Source: an uncultured Sphingorhabdus sp. (GTDB lineage Bacteria; Pseudomonadota; Alphaproteobacteria; Sphingomonadales; Sphingomonadaceae). From it: a DNA stretch of 64,000 nt. The stretch lies in the NCBI GenBank assembly GCA_947501885.1, contig CANMXN010000002.1, forward strand, positions 1 to 64,000, in the 5' to 3' direction. The first letter of the stretch is position 1. Each line of letters starts with the position of its first letter. Positions 55,421 to 63,775 of the stretch are shown here, piece by piece. Under the pieces are notes generated by a model. That model did not search any database, was not told where the DNA came from, and saw only the letters and a list, made by a program, of their open reading frames with translations. Both the position numbers and the translations under genes were made by a program.

Positions 55421-55457
55421 CGGGGCTTAAGTTTCACTCTCTTAGCCTCGTTTTTTT
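55421..55457 (+). terminator. Rho-independent terminator of the bufferin/sigF/nrsF operon
   Basis: CGGGGCTTAAG (55421-55431) pairs with CTTAGCCTCG (55441-55450), including one G-U pair, followed by seven T. It lies 46 bases after the nrsF stop and closes the operon before convergent hisF. Confidence 0.88.
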
Positions 55458-55491
55458 ATGCCCAAATGAAACCTGTAAATATGGGTATGTA

Positions 55492-56292
55492 TCAGCGTAT
55501 TGAACGAGCAGGTAATCCAGCAGCTCTCAGCGCTTCATGCGCATCTGATATACTCGCTTCGCCAAAATGAAATATTGATGCAGCCAATACAGCACTGGCA
55601 TGGCCTTGCGTTACTCCTTTAACCAAATCATCAACATGCCCCACACCGCCGCTTGCAATAACTGGGATAGAAACATTATCCGCAATAGTGCGAATTAGGT
55701 CATTATCGAAACCAATCCTCGTGCCATCACGGTCCATCGATGTCACGAGCAATTCACCAGCCCCTAGCCGCTCCATATTTTGCGCATGTTCCAGCGCATC
55801 AATACCCGTTGGGCGTCGTCCGCCATGGGTATATATTTCCCACTTACTAAGGGCTTCATCATTGGCGACACGGTCATTATCATCAGAACGGCGCTTAGCA
55901 TCCACTGATGCAACAACGCATTGGCTACCAAATCGCTGTGCAATATCAGCAATAAGCTGCGGATTTGATACAGCCGCACTATTTACAGCAACCTTATCGG
56001 CGCCCGCTAATAATAAAGCGCGTGCATCTTCAGCGCTGCGCACACCGCCGCCCACAGTAAGCGGCATGAAGCATACTTCTGCCGTTCGCCGCACTACATC
56101 GATTATCGTGTCGCGTTCTTCACTACTGGCCGTAATATCAAGAAAACATAGTTCATCCGCGCCTGCCGCATCATAAGCTTTGGCTTGTTCTACAGGATCC
56201 CCTGCATCTACTAGATCAACAAAGTTGACGCCTTTTACCACGCGGCCACACGCAACATCAAGACAAGGTATAACGCGAATACACACACTCAT
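55492..56292 (-). CDS. hisF: Imidazole glycerol phosphate synthase, cyclase subunit
   Basis: 266 residues, (beta/alpha)8 barrel. Takes ammonia from HisH and PRFAR to give IGP and AICAR. Catalytic Asp in [16 protein letters not shown] (about residue 11) and second Asp in [13 protein letters not shown]; phosphate-binding LTVGGGVRS and IASGGVGH. The start ATG overlaps hisA by 4 bases. Last gene of hisBHAF; hisE and hisI are not adjacent. Confidence 0.97.
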   Translation of the reverse strand: MSVCIRVIPCLDVACGRVVKGVNFVDLVDAGDPVEQAKAYDAAGADELCFLDITASSEERDTIIDVVRRTAEVCFMPLTVGGGVRSAEDARALLLAGADKVAVNSAAVSNPQLIADIAQRFGSQCVVASVDAKRRSDDNDRVANDEALSKWEIYTHGGRRPTGIDALEHAQNMERLGAGELLVTSMDRDGTRIGFDNDLIRTIADNVSIPVIASGGVGHVDDLVKGVTQGHASAVLAASIFHFGEASISDAHEALRAAGLPARSIR

Positions 56293-57020
56293 ATCGCTTT
56301 ATCACCTATGGCAATTGCCGTTGCTAAGTCTAATTTGCCTTCAAATAAAGCTCGTCCTGTAATCACGCCCTCAATACCATCCGCAGCATACAGGCTTAAT
56401 ATATGGATATCATCAATACCTTTCACACCGCCGCTCGCAATAATAGGTAAATCAACTTGCCGCGCTAAATCTACGGTAGCCTCTACATTGCACCCTTTAA
56501 GCATCCCATCACGGCCTACATCGGTAAATAATATACTGGCAACGCCCGCATCTTCAAACCGCTTGGCAAGCTCGGCCACGCTTACATCAGATGTCTCTGC
56601 CCAACCCTCTGTGGCTACATATCCATCACGCGCATCGACGGCAACGACAATACCGCCAGGAAATTCCTTGGCCATATCTTTAACAAATATAGGGTCTTTG
56701 AGCGCAGCAGTTCCAATCACAAGGCGCGATACACCCAGCCCAAACCAGCGCTCGACCGTTGCACGGTTTCTAATACCCCCGCCCAATTGAATATGCCCTT
56801 TAAATGAACCGATAATATTTTCCACGGCAGCGGCATTTTCAGGTTTTCCAGCAAAAGCCCCATCAAGATCAACGACATGTAAAAATTCAGCTCCTGCCTC
56901 GGCAAAGCGCTGCGCCTGCCCCGCTGGATCATCTGCATAGATAGTCGCCCTATCCATATCACCCTCAGACAAGCGTACCACTTGGCCAGATTTTAGATCA
57001 ATTGCTGGGAAAATTATCAT
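56289..57020 (-). CDS. hisA: Phosphoribosylformimino-AICAR phosphate isomerase
   Basis: 243 residues, (beta/alpha)8 barrel homologous to HisF. Opens the ring of ProFAR to PRFAR. Catalytic Asp8 in [14 protein letters not shown] and second Asp in [23 protein letters not shown] and IASGGVKG bind phosphate. Start ATG 57020, 12 bases after the hisH stop; overlaps hisF by 4 bases. Confidence 0.97.
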   Translation of the reverse strand: MIIFPAIDLKSGQVVRLSEGDMDRATIYADDPAGQAQRFAEAGAEFLHVVDLDGAFAGKPENAAAVENIIGSFKGHIQLGGGIRNRATVERWFGLGVSRLVIGTAALKDPIFVKDMAKEFPGGIVVAVDARDGYVATEGWAETSDVSVAELAKRFEDAGVASILFTDVGRDGMLKGCNVEATVDLARQVDLPIIASGGVKGIDDIHILSLYAADGIEGVITGRALFEGKLDLATAIAIGDKAI

Positions 57021-57032
57021 GCCAAAATCCTT

Positions 57033-57650
57033 TTAAGGAGACCAGTCCAAAAATCGTGAAAGAAGCGATAGGCCATAATGCTGACTTTTTTCTGGATGGA
57101 ATTGCACCCCGAGAATATTATCACGGCCGATAGCAGCTGTCACATCCCCGCCATGATCAGTCATTGCTATCACCTCATCATTATCGGTTGCATCAAATTT
57201 ATAGCCATGCAGGAAATAAGCTTCTCCAGTCTCAAGTAGAGCATGATCATATTTTATGTGCACTTGATTCCAACCCATATGCGGAATTTTAATAGTATTG
57301 CTAGGTTCAAAAGCACGAACAGTACCACCAATCCAACCAAGGCCTTGGTGCGTGCCATGTTCAACGCCCTCATCCGCAAGCAATTGCATACCCACACAAA
57401 TACCCAAAAATGGAATGGCCTCATCGCGCGCACGTTTGTCCATTGCAGCAATCATACCATCAATAGCGCTTAAGGCATTTTTACAAGCCCCAAAAGCACC
57501 CACGCCGGGTAATATGATACGATCTGCTTTTGCGACATATTCGGGGTCAGCTGTGACCTCAACAGAAGAAGCCCCCGCAGCTTTCAATGCATTATAAACA
57601 CTATGTAAATTACCAGCGCCATAATCAATTAACGCTATATTCTCAGCCAC
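57033..57650 (-). CDS. hisH: Imidazole glycerol phosphate synthase, glutamine amidotransferase subunit
   Basis: 205 residues with a GTG start at 57650. Class I glutamine amidotransferase: catalytic Cys in GICVGMQLLADEG and His/Glu in VQFHPEKSQHYG. Makes ammonia for HisF within the HisHF complex. Two bases separate it from hisB. Confidence 0.97.
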   Translation of the reverse strand: MAENIALIDYGAGNLHSVYNALKAAGASSVEVTADPEYVAKADRIILPGVGAFGACKNALSAIDGMIAAMDKRARDEAIPFLGICVGMQLLADEGVEHGTHQGLGWIGGTVRAFEPSNTIKIPHMGWNQVHIKYDHALLETGEAYFLHGYKFDATDNDEVIAMTDHGGDVTAAIGRDNILGVQFHPEKSQHYGLSLLSRFLDWSP

Positions 57651-57652
57651 AC

Positions 57653-58255
57653 TTATGCGCCTTTGCTCGCGAGCATACCTTTTGTCGAAGGCACGGCACC
57701 CTGCTTGCGCTCATCAATAGCAATGGCTTGACGCATAGCTCGCGCAAACCCTTTGAATATGCTCTCCGCTATATGATGGTTATTACGGCCATGAATCAAA
57801 TCAATATGAAGTGTCAGCCCCGCATTATCGGCCACGCTATGGAACCAATGGTCAAACAATTCTGTATCCATTTCACCCAGTCTTGGTTGTGAAAAGGCTG
57901 CATTCCAGACCATGAAAGGACGCCCAGATATGTCAACGGCGACACGGCTTAACGTTTCGTCCATTGGTGAATACGCGCTGCCATAGCGCATTATACCTGC
58001 TTTATCACCCAATGCCTGTGATATAGCCTGTCCAATGGCAATGCCGCTATCTTCGCACGTGTGATGTTGATCGACATGCAAATCGCCATCAATTTTGCAT
58101 GTTAAATCTATAAGCGAATGACGAGAGAATTGTTCGATCATATGATCCAAAAACCCTATACCCGTGCTCACTTCATATTCACCCGTTCCATCAAGGTTTA
58201 GCTCGACGAAAATATCGGTTTCTTTGGTTTTTCTTTCTATCCGTGACTGTCGCAT
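57653..58255 (-). CDS. hisB: Imidazoleglycerol-phosphate dehydratase
   Basis: 200 residues, the monofunctional form without the phosphatase domain found in Escherichia coli. Metal-binding motifs [15 protein letters not shown] and [14 protein letters not shown] in the first half and [33 protein letters not shown] in the second. First gene of the leftward hisBHAF cluster. Divergent from sspB, 112 bases apart. Confidence 0.97.
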   Translation of the reverse strand: MRQSRIERKTKETDIFVELNLDGTGEYEVSTGIGFLDHMIEQFSRHSLIDLTCKIDGDLHVDQHHTCEDSGIAIGQAISQALGDKAGIMRYGSAYSPMDETLSRVAVDISGRPFMVWNAAFSQPRLGEMDTELFDHWFHSVADNAGLTLHIDLIHGRNNHHIAESIFKGFARAMRQAIAIDERKQGAVPSTKGMLASKGA

Positions 58256-58367
58256 AATTGCCCGTATAATGCCGCATGCGAATTAGGCAAGGCAATGCCG
58301 ATAAAATATATATCTTTCTTCAACTTTGCGTCTTGATTTACGGCGCAAGCCAGTTCAATTACAAAAT

Positions 58368-58853
58368 ATGAGTGAAGAAATAACAGATAGCCTAATTCCT
58401 TATGATGACATTGTTCAAGAAGTGCTGCGTGCCGTCGTTGGCCGCGTTTTGCGCAACATTGAACAAGAAGGCCTACCCGGCGAGCATCATTTCTATATTA
58501 CATTTAAGACAAAGGCAGCAGGCGTATCGATACCTGATGCCCTCATAGAGCGGTTTCCTGACGAGATGACCATTGTTTTACAACATAAATATTGGGATTT
58601 AAAAATTGGCGATGAGCATTTTGAAGTCGGCCTATCTTTCAACCAAGTTCCTTCGCATCTTGTCATTCCTTATGCCGCTATTACGGCATTTGTCGATCCT
58701 GCGGTTAACTTTGCGCTGCAATTCACGGTCGATGAAGATAATGATCTCATTGCAGTCGCAGAAAAATGTGCAGCCAAAGGCAAAGAAATAGCAACCGAGC
58801 AAGAAGATGGTTCAAATGTGGTGAGCGTGGATTTCGGTAAAAAATCAGATTGA
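58368..58853 (+). CDS. sspB: SspB family ClpXP adaptor protein
   Basis: 161 residues from the ATG at 58368; the upstream TTG at 58326 would add an unrelated 14 residues. Alphaproteobacterial SspB: IPYDDIVQEVLRAVVGRVL, FYITFKTKAAGVSIPDALIE and FEVGLSFNQVPSHLVIPYAA, then an acidic flexible tail with the C-terminal ClpX-binding segment (SNVVSVDFGKKSD). Delivers ssrA-tagged proteins to ClpXP. Ends on the start codon of the DinB-like gene. Confidence 0.9.
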   Translation: MSEEITDSLIPYDDIVQEVLRAVVGRVLRNIEQEGLPGEHHFYITFKTKAAGVSIPDALIERFPDEMTIVLQHKYWDLKIGDEHFEVGLSFNQVPSHLVIPYAAITAFVDPAVNFALQFTVDEDNDLIAVAEKCAAKGKEIATEQEDGSNVVSVDFGKKSD

Positions 58854-59365
58854 TGATAACCAACGAATATCTTCAAACTTTATCGCGCTATAACCAATGG
58901 CAAAATAATGAGATATTCAAAACTGCCGATACGCTAAGCGATAATCAACGTAATGAATGTCATGGTGCTTTTTGGGGGAGTATAATAGGCACTTTATCGC
59001 ATATTTATTGGGCTGATCAAATCTGGTTATCACGTTTCGATATTATCGAAGCACCAGAAGTTGGTATAAAAGAGAGTTCTATTTACCTATCAGACTGGAA
59101 TATATTAAAGTCTAAAAGGGAAGCATTAGATCAGCAATTGATAGATTGGTGCGATAATTTTGATGAAGGAATCATAAAAGGCAATCTAGAGTTTTTCAGC
59201 GGTGTTTTGCAAAAAACTGTAGAAATTCCTATCTCGACTGTGTTTACGCATTTCTTTAATCATCAAACCCATCATCGCGGACAAGTGAACGCATTATTAT
59301 CCTTACATAGCAAAAAAACTGGCGATACAGATTTATTTTTAATGCCCGAAAATCTCTGGCCATAA
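58853..59365 (+). CDS. DinB family protein
   Basis: 170 residues. Four-helix DinB/YfiT-type fold with the metal-binding His in SHIYWADQIWLSRF and the pair in FNHQTHHRGQVNALL near residue 140. Members act as metal-dependent thiol transferases or unknown enzymes. The ATG overlaps the sspB TGA by one base, so co-translation is likely. Confidence 0.88.
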   Translation: MITNEYLQTLSRYNQWQNNEIFKTADTLSDNQRNECHGAFWGSIIGTLSHIYWADQIWLSRFDIIEAPEVGIKESSIYLSDWNILKSKREALDQQLIDWCDNFDEGIIKGNLEFFSGVLQKTVEIPISTVFTHFFNHQTHHRGQVNALLSLHSKKTGDTDLFLMPENLWP

Positions 59366-59432
59366 TTACGTTTTCTTCAAACTCTCTTGTAAAATAGTTG
59401 ACGAGAAGCCCCTATTTACGGCACAGGCAAAT

Positions 59433-60086
59433 ATGGCCCAACAAAATAACCCATCCTCAATCCAACTTGATCGACGCGGATTATTGTTCGTATTATCCTC
59501 GCCATCAGGTGCAGGGAAATCAACATTAGCGCGCAAACTACTGACATCTGACCAGCAAATATCGCTCTCAGTTTCCGCAACCACACGGCCACCGCGCGCA
59601 GGCGAAGTTGACGGCAAAGATTATCATTTTGTTGATAAAGAAACATTCAAAGCCATGGTTGCTAATGGTGAATTTTTGGAATGGGCAAAAGTATTTGGCC
59701 ATCGCTATGGTACACCCAGAGGCCCCGTTGAGGATATGTTAGAAAATGGCCAAGATGTTTTGTTCGATATTGACTGGCAAGGCACACAGCAACTTTTTCA
59801 AGAAGCAGGCAATGATATTGTTCGTATCTTCATACTGCCGCCATCTATAACAGAATTAGAAGATCGGCTTCGCAATCGCGCTACCGATAGTGATGATGTT
59901 ATCAATGATCGCATGTCACGCGCCAAGTCTGAGATCGGTCATTGGGATGGCTATGATTATGTGCTTATTAATGATGATGTTGAGGCGTGTTTTGAAAAAA
60001 TCACTCATATTTTAGCAGCAGAACGCCTCAAACGAATGCGCCAGAAAGGGCTTATTGGTTTTGCCAGAAAATTGGTGGAAGGCTGA
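59433..60086 (+). CDS. gmk: Guanylate kinase
   Basis: 217 residues. Phosphorylates GMP with ATP. P-loop SSPSGAGKSTLARKLL near residue 25, GMP-binding SVSATTRPPRAGEVDGKDYH, FLEWAKVFGHRYGTP and a lid region RNRATDSDDVINDRMSRA. Standard length. AGGC precedes the ATG weakly. Possibly the third gene of sspB-dinB-gmk. Confidence 0.97.
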   Translation: MAQQNNPSSIQLDRRGLLFVLSSPSGAGKSTLARKLLTSDQQISLSVSATTRPPRAGEVDGKDYHFVDKETFKAMVANGEFLEWAKVFGHRYGTPRGPVEDMLENGQDVLFDIDWQGTQQLFQEAGNDIVRIFILPPSITELEDRLRNRATDSDDVINDRMSRAKSEIGHWDGYDYVLINDDVEACFEKITHILAAERLKRMRQKGLIGFARKLVEG

Positions 60087-60165
60087 AATAATATTCATTA
60101 TTCTGAACTCGGCTCAGTATCTCAGGCCCTATAAGTGCAATATAATAAGTGCAGTATATCATATG

Positions 60166-60186
60166 ATCCTGAAATAAATTCAGGAT
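60166..60186. terminator. Stem-loop between convergent gmk and ATP12 genes
   Basis: ATCCTGAA (60166-60173) pairs perfectly with TTCAGGAT (60179-60186) around a five-base loop. No T-tract follows, so termination is only a possibility. The 3' arm runs into the tandem repeat. Confidence 0.4.
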
Positions 60187-60283
60187 GACGAATGATTGTA
60201 AAAGATGATGAATCATTATGGAAGATGATGAATGATTATGGAAGATAACAAATGATTATGGAAGATGGTGAATGATTATAAAA
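60184..60283. repeat. Tandem repeat, 5 x 20 bp
   Basis: Five contiguous 20 bp units of the form GATGATGAATGATTATGGAA at 60184, 60204, 60224, 60244 and 60264, with one to five substitutions per unit (units 2 and 3 differ at one position). It fills the gap between convergent gmk and ATP12 genes. No spacers, so not a CRISPR. A minisatellite is likely. Confidence 0.92.
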
Positions 60284-60326
60284 AATGGGAGCAATATTGT
60301 AAGGTAACGCTTTCATTGATAAAAAT

Positions 60327-61016
60327 TCACACCAGTTTCAAGAAATTCACAGCTGCTTCAAAGTCGGTTCTTCGATCATTACGATGTTTTTCAGCAAAAC
60401 TATCACTGCCCCATTGCTCTTCTTGCCATAGCTCGTCCAAACATAAAGCATCCCAAATTATATCGACATTTGCCTGTCCTTCAAAAATAGCTAAGCTTGC
60501 TATCAAAGAACCAGAAATATGCGTCATTTTTGCCATAGCAGTTAGTTCAAAATTATCCATTTTTGTAACCACTTGCCGCAGATTAATGAGACTTTGTTCA
60601 GGTTGGTCTTTATGCATAATGCCCGCTACACAGATCAATGGCGCATCATAATATTGCTTGGCCCAATCGAGCCAAGGCTGCCATTCATTCATCTGACGCT
60701 GTACAAGCGGATCTGGGCCATCAGCTCGGTAACAAAATAAATCATTTTCTGCATAGGCCGCAATATTGCCTATAAAAACATCGCGTTCATCAGCCACACG
60801 GTCAATCGCTGCATTCGCAAATCCCGTCACCACCATAGATGCGGCATCAATTTCTTCGCCTTGCGCATCCCATTCATATTTTACCGCATCAGCCATTTGT
60901 GCGTTGGGCAGCGATAGTGCGCGGCGCATCGGTGTTTTAACGGGCTTACTATCCAGCAAGATGGCATAGCCATCATCACTTTTTTCTATCGTCACATTTT
61001 TATAAAAACGTTTCAT
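60327..61016 (-). CDS. ATP12 family F1-ATPase assembly chaperone
   Basis: 229 residues. Related to mitochondrial Atp12, which binds the F1 alpha subunit during assembly; common in Alphaproteobacteria. Motifs: KPVKTPMRRALSLPNAQMAD and EYEWDAQGEEID-like segment (visible as VKYEWDAQGEEIDAASM), NDLFCYRADGPDPLVQRQ and the C-terminal LDELWQEEQWGSDSFAEK. Overlaps the upstream membrane protein gene by 4 bases; last gene of the operon. Confidence 0.9.
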   Translation of the reverse strand: MKRFYKNVTIEKSDDGYAILLDSKPVKTPMRRALSLPNAQMADAVKYEWDAQGEEIDAASMVVTGFANAAIDRVADERDVFIGNIAAYAENDLFCYRADGPDPLVQRQMNEWQPWLDWAKQYYDAPLICVAGIMHKDQPEQSLINLRQVVTKMDNFELTAMAKMTHISGSLIASLAIFEGQANVDIIWDALCLDELWQEEQWGSDSFAEKHRNDRRTDFEAAVNFLKLV

Positions 61017-61288
61017 TCTTTGCGAGCACCAGAACCATCAGATATACCAGCATTTTTCTTATCTTGGCTTTTCCAGAGACGTCCCAAAATAAATGGCATA
61101 CCAATAGCTTGGAAAAAACCCAGAGCGATAAAGATATAACCAACAAAATCAGGCAGTCCGCCTAGATTATTGAGCAGCACCGCAAAACCAACCGCCATAA
61201 TCGCAATGCCCAAAACGCGGGTTAGTCCAATAATGATATATTTGGCTAGTACAGAACCACTTTCGGCCTTAAGGGGATTATCACTCAT
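61013..61288 (-). CDS. Small two-span inner membrane protein, unknown
   Basis: 91 residues: spans at about 15-39 (IIGLTRVLGIAIMAVGFAVL) and 47-68 (DFVGYIFIALGFFQAIGMPF), then a Lys-rich tail. Four-base overlaps with the HAD gene before and the ATP12 gene after show tight coupling. Sphingomonads carry similar small proteins next to ATP12 genes as far as I recall; function unknown. Confidence 0.75.
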   Translation of the reverse strand: MSDNPLKAESGSVLAKYIIIGLTRVLGIAIMAVGFAVLLNNLGGLPDFVGYIFIALGFFQAIGMPFILGRLWKSQDKKNAGISDGSGARKE

Positions 61289-61950
61289 GTCGTAAACCTT
61301 TCTAATGCAGCGCGTAACTCATCCATCGTGCGGACACAGACATCAGCCCCGCTAGATTCTAATATCGCAAGCGAATGATAGCCCCAGCTTACCCCTATCG
61401 TTTTGCAGCCAGCTGCCCTGCCCATTTCCATGTCAAAGCTGGTATCACCAATCATAACGGTGCTACCCGCATCGCTACCAGCATCAGCCATCGCTTGATG
61501 GATCATTGAAGGATGTGGTTTAGAAGGGTGCCGGTCCGCGGTTTGCAAAGAGACAAAATAATGTTTCATTTCATGTTCGCTCAAACATCGTTCTAACCCG
61601 CGATCAGATTTACCAGTTGCAACGCCAAGCATCCAACCTGCATCATCAAGCGTGCTAATCAATTCCTTGATACCATCATAAAGTGGTTCATGGACAAGGC
61701 CTTGGCCGCGCAAGTCATAAAAAGACTGCTTATAATGTTCAGCCAGCTCTTGATGCAACGCCTCATCTTCGCGTGGCAGGAGATGAGCTGCAGCCTCAAA
61801 TAGGCTAAGTCCCACAATATGACGAATTTCATGACGCGGCGGCGTCGGCATATTAATTTTACCAAAGGCCTGTTCCATCGCCATACAGATATTGGCTTGG
61901 CTATCGATCAACGTGCCGTCACAATCAAATAGGGCCAATCTATTGCTCAT
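61285..61950 (-). CDS. HAD family hydrolase, phosphoglycolate phosphatase-like
   Basis: 221 residues. HAD motif I LFDCDGTLIDSQ with the nucleophile Asp at 9, motif II ATGKS, motif III region with Lys in HPSKPHPSM, motif IV IGDTSFDMEMGRAAG. The alpha-helical C1 cap resembles Gph/PpaX. Substrate not defined. Overlaps both neighbours by 4 bases. Confidence 0.9.
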   Translation of the reverse strand: MSNRLALFDCDGTLIDSQANICMAMEQAFGKINMPTPPRHEIRHIVGLSLFEAAAHLLPREDEALHQELAEHYKQSFYDLRGQGLVHEPLYDGIKELISTLDDAGWMLGVATGKSDRGLERCLSEHEMKHYFVSLQTADRHPSKPHPSMIHQAMADAGSDAGSTVMIGDTSFDMEMGRAAGCKTIGVSWGYHSLAILESSGADVCVRTMDELRAALERFTT

Positions 61951-62564
61951 TTGGCAATATTCCGCATCAGATGCGCCATCGCTAATTGACCATTTTCTTC
62001 TAATGCATTTGCAACTGAGGTACGATCTGAATCGCTCTTATTTTGATTAAGTTTCAGCGTATCACGCCACGCCTTTACTTCCATTTCAAAACCCGTGATA
62101 GATTTGGTCATTTTTTGCAACAAAGATTGATCCATCTTGTCCATAGTCCATGGTTCTTTATCCGCTAATTTTTTTTCATTCACTCGGCTTAAATCATCCA
62201 AATGGGCCAGCAAACCCTCTTCATTCATTTTGCGAACAGGCCCTTCGAGTTCGAGCGCCAAATAATTCCATGTCGGCACTTGATTATCGCCATCATACCA
62301 ATCAGGGCTGATATAGCTATCGGGGCCATTAACCACGCATAAAGCATTCATCCCGCCAAGATATTTGGTAAGCGCATTACCATTAGCTAGATGAAATTGC
62401 AGCGCCCCATCACCCGTGTAAAATAGCGGAACATGCGCAACCCTTGGGCCATTAGCGGTGGCCGCGAATATCATCCCAAAGCCAATTTGCGCAATCATCG
62501 CTTCCATAGCAGCGCGTGCACTGCCATTTTTATCGGGCCAACGAAAATCAGAATTAGGATGCAT
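61947..62564 (-). CDS. FMN-binding negative transcriptional regulator / PaiB-like split-barrel protein
   Basis: 205 residues, the PaiB family length. Flavin split barrel with IGFGMIFAATANGPRVAHVP, QFHLANGNALTKYL, and the family segment VPTWNYLALELEGPVRKM; ends with ITGFEMEVKAWRDTLKLNQN. PaiB regulates degradative genes in Bacillus; in Proteobacteria it may be an oxidoreductase. GGAGGG precedes the ATG, which overlaps the rluC stop by one base. Confidence 0.9.
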   Translation of the reverse strand: MHPNSDFRWPDKNGSARAAMEAMIAQIGFGMIFAATANGPRVAHVPLFYTGDGALQFHLANGNALTKYLGGMNALCVVNGPDSYISPDWYDGDNQVPTWNYLALELEGPVRKMNEEGLLAHLDDLSRVNEKKLADKEPWTMDKMDQSLLQKMTKSITGFEMEVKAWRDTLKLNQNKSDSDRTSVANALEENGQLAMAHLMRNIAK

Positions 62565-63775
62565 TAACGCCCTCCCTTCTTTTTAAAAGACCCTTTGCCT
62601 TTGGTCGGACCAGATTTGCGTGCTGGTTTATAATCAGATGTTCCTGTTCTACCTTTAACTTTACCGGTGGCTTTTTTACCGCGCGGAATATCACCACGGG
62701 AGCGCCTCTCACCACGCTGTTCTTTACGCATTGATTTGCTATGGTTTTTGGCAATTTTCTTTTTAATGGCCTTGGTAACGGGGCCACGGCCTTCATCAAT
62801 CGGCAAATCGCCATCATTTGCATCTAACCCCAACGCATCCATTGTTGCGGCAAAATGTTCTGGCAAATCAGCCCGTACATCGAGCTTACCGCCCGCTGGG
62901 TTGGCAATACGAAGGCGCCGCGCATGCAGATGCATTTTTCGGCTAATTTCACCCGCAAGAAAACTCTCTTTGCCGCCATATTTTCCGTCCCCCACAATCG
63001 GATGACCTATCGCCGCCATATGTACGCGCAATTGATGCGTACGCCCCGTATAAGGAGTAAGCTCCACCCAAGCTGCGCGATTGCCAATGCGTTCAATGAT
63101 ACGATAGCGGCTTTTCGCGCTCTGACCATTTTCTTCATCAACATGCATTTTCTCGCCGCCCGATGATGGCTGTTTGGCAAGCGGTAAATCAATAATCCCA
63201 TCATCAATATTGGGGACACCCATCACGATAGCCCAATATATTTTGCGCGCACTGCGTCCAGAAAAATGCTTTGAGAAATGCGAAGCATTGCCTGCTGTTC
63301 GTGCAAGCAAAAGAACACCCGATGTATCTTTATCCAAACGATGCACCAATTTTGGCCGATGATCATTTTCATAGCACAGCGCATCAAGCAATCCATCGAC
63401 ATGCTGGGTCATTTTGGTACCGCCCTGCGTGGCAAGGCCAGGAGGCTTATTGATAATAACCGCTGATTTGTCTTTATAAATCACCATATCTTGCGCCATA
63501 GCAATTTGACTCTCGGTCAGCGGCATACGCTGCCTTGGCGGCGGACGATCATTTTGTTCCTCGATGGGCGGTACGCGAATAATCTGTCCAGCCTCTATAC
63601 GAAGTCCAGGGTCAGCCCGTTTGCCATCAACACGCAATTGCCCCGTGCGCGACCAGCGCGAGACCATAGCAAAAGAAACTTGCTGCATATGGCGTTTAAA
63701 CCAACGGTCTAGCCTGATACCTTCATCATCAGTATCTACGGTAAATTGCTGTACATCATCGCTAATCTTGCTCAT
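62564..63775 (-). CDS. rluC: RluA family pseudouridine synthase with basic C-terminal tail
   Basis: 403 residues from the ATG at 63775, which overlaps the crcB stop (ATGA); the open frame upstream lies inside crcB. S4 RNA-binding domain (about 15-75, IRLDRWFKRHMQQVSFAMVS), catalytic Asp in VHRLDKDTSGVLLLART, and ELTPYTGRTHQLRVHMAAIG. RluC-type enzymes modify positions 955, 2504 and 2580 of 23S rRNA; RluD-type assignment cannot be excluded. The last 65 or so residues are a disordered Lys/Arg/Gly tail (KKIAKNHSKSMRKEQRGERR) longer than usual, probably for RNA contact. Confidence 0.9.
   Translation of the reverse strand: MSKISDDVQQFTVDTDDEGIRLDRWFKRHMQQVSFAMVSRWSRTGQLRVDGKRADPGLRIEAGQIIRVPPIEEQNDRPPPRQRMPLTESQIAMAQDMVIYKDKSAVIINKPPGLATQGGTKMTQHVDGLLDALCYENDHRPKLVHRLDKDTSGVLLLARTAGNASHFSKHFSGRSARKIYWAIVMGVPNIDDGIIDLPLAKQPSSGGEKMHVDEENGQSAKSRYRIIERIGNRAAWVELTPYTGRTHQLRVHMAAIGHPIVGDGKYGGKESFLAGEISRKMHLHARRLRIANPAGGKLDVRADLPEHFAATMDALGLDANDGDLPIDEGRGPVTKAIKKKIAKNHSKSMRKEQRGERRSRGDIPRGKKATGKVKGRTGTSDYKPARKSGPTKGKGSFKKKGGR

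Noticed and set aside
60184-60283. CRISPR array
   Set aside because: Units are contiguous 20-mers with no unique spacers and no cas genes nearby.
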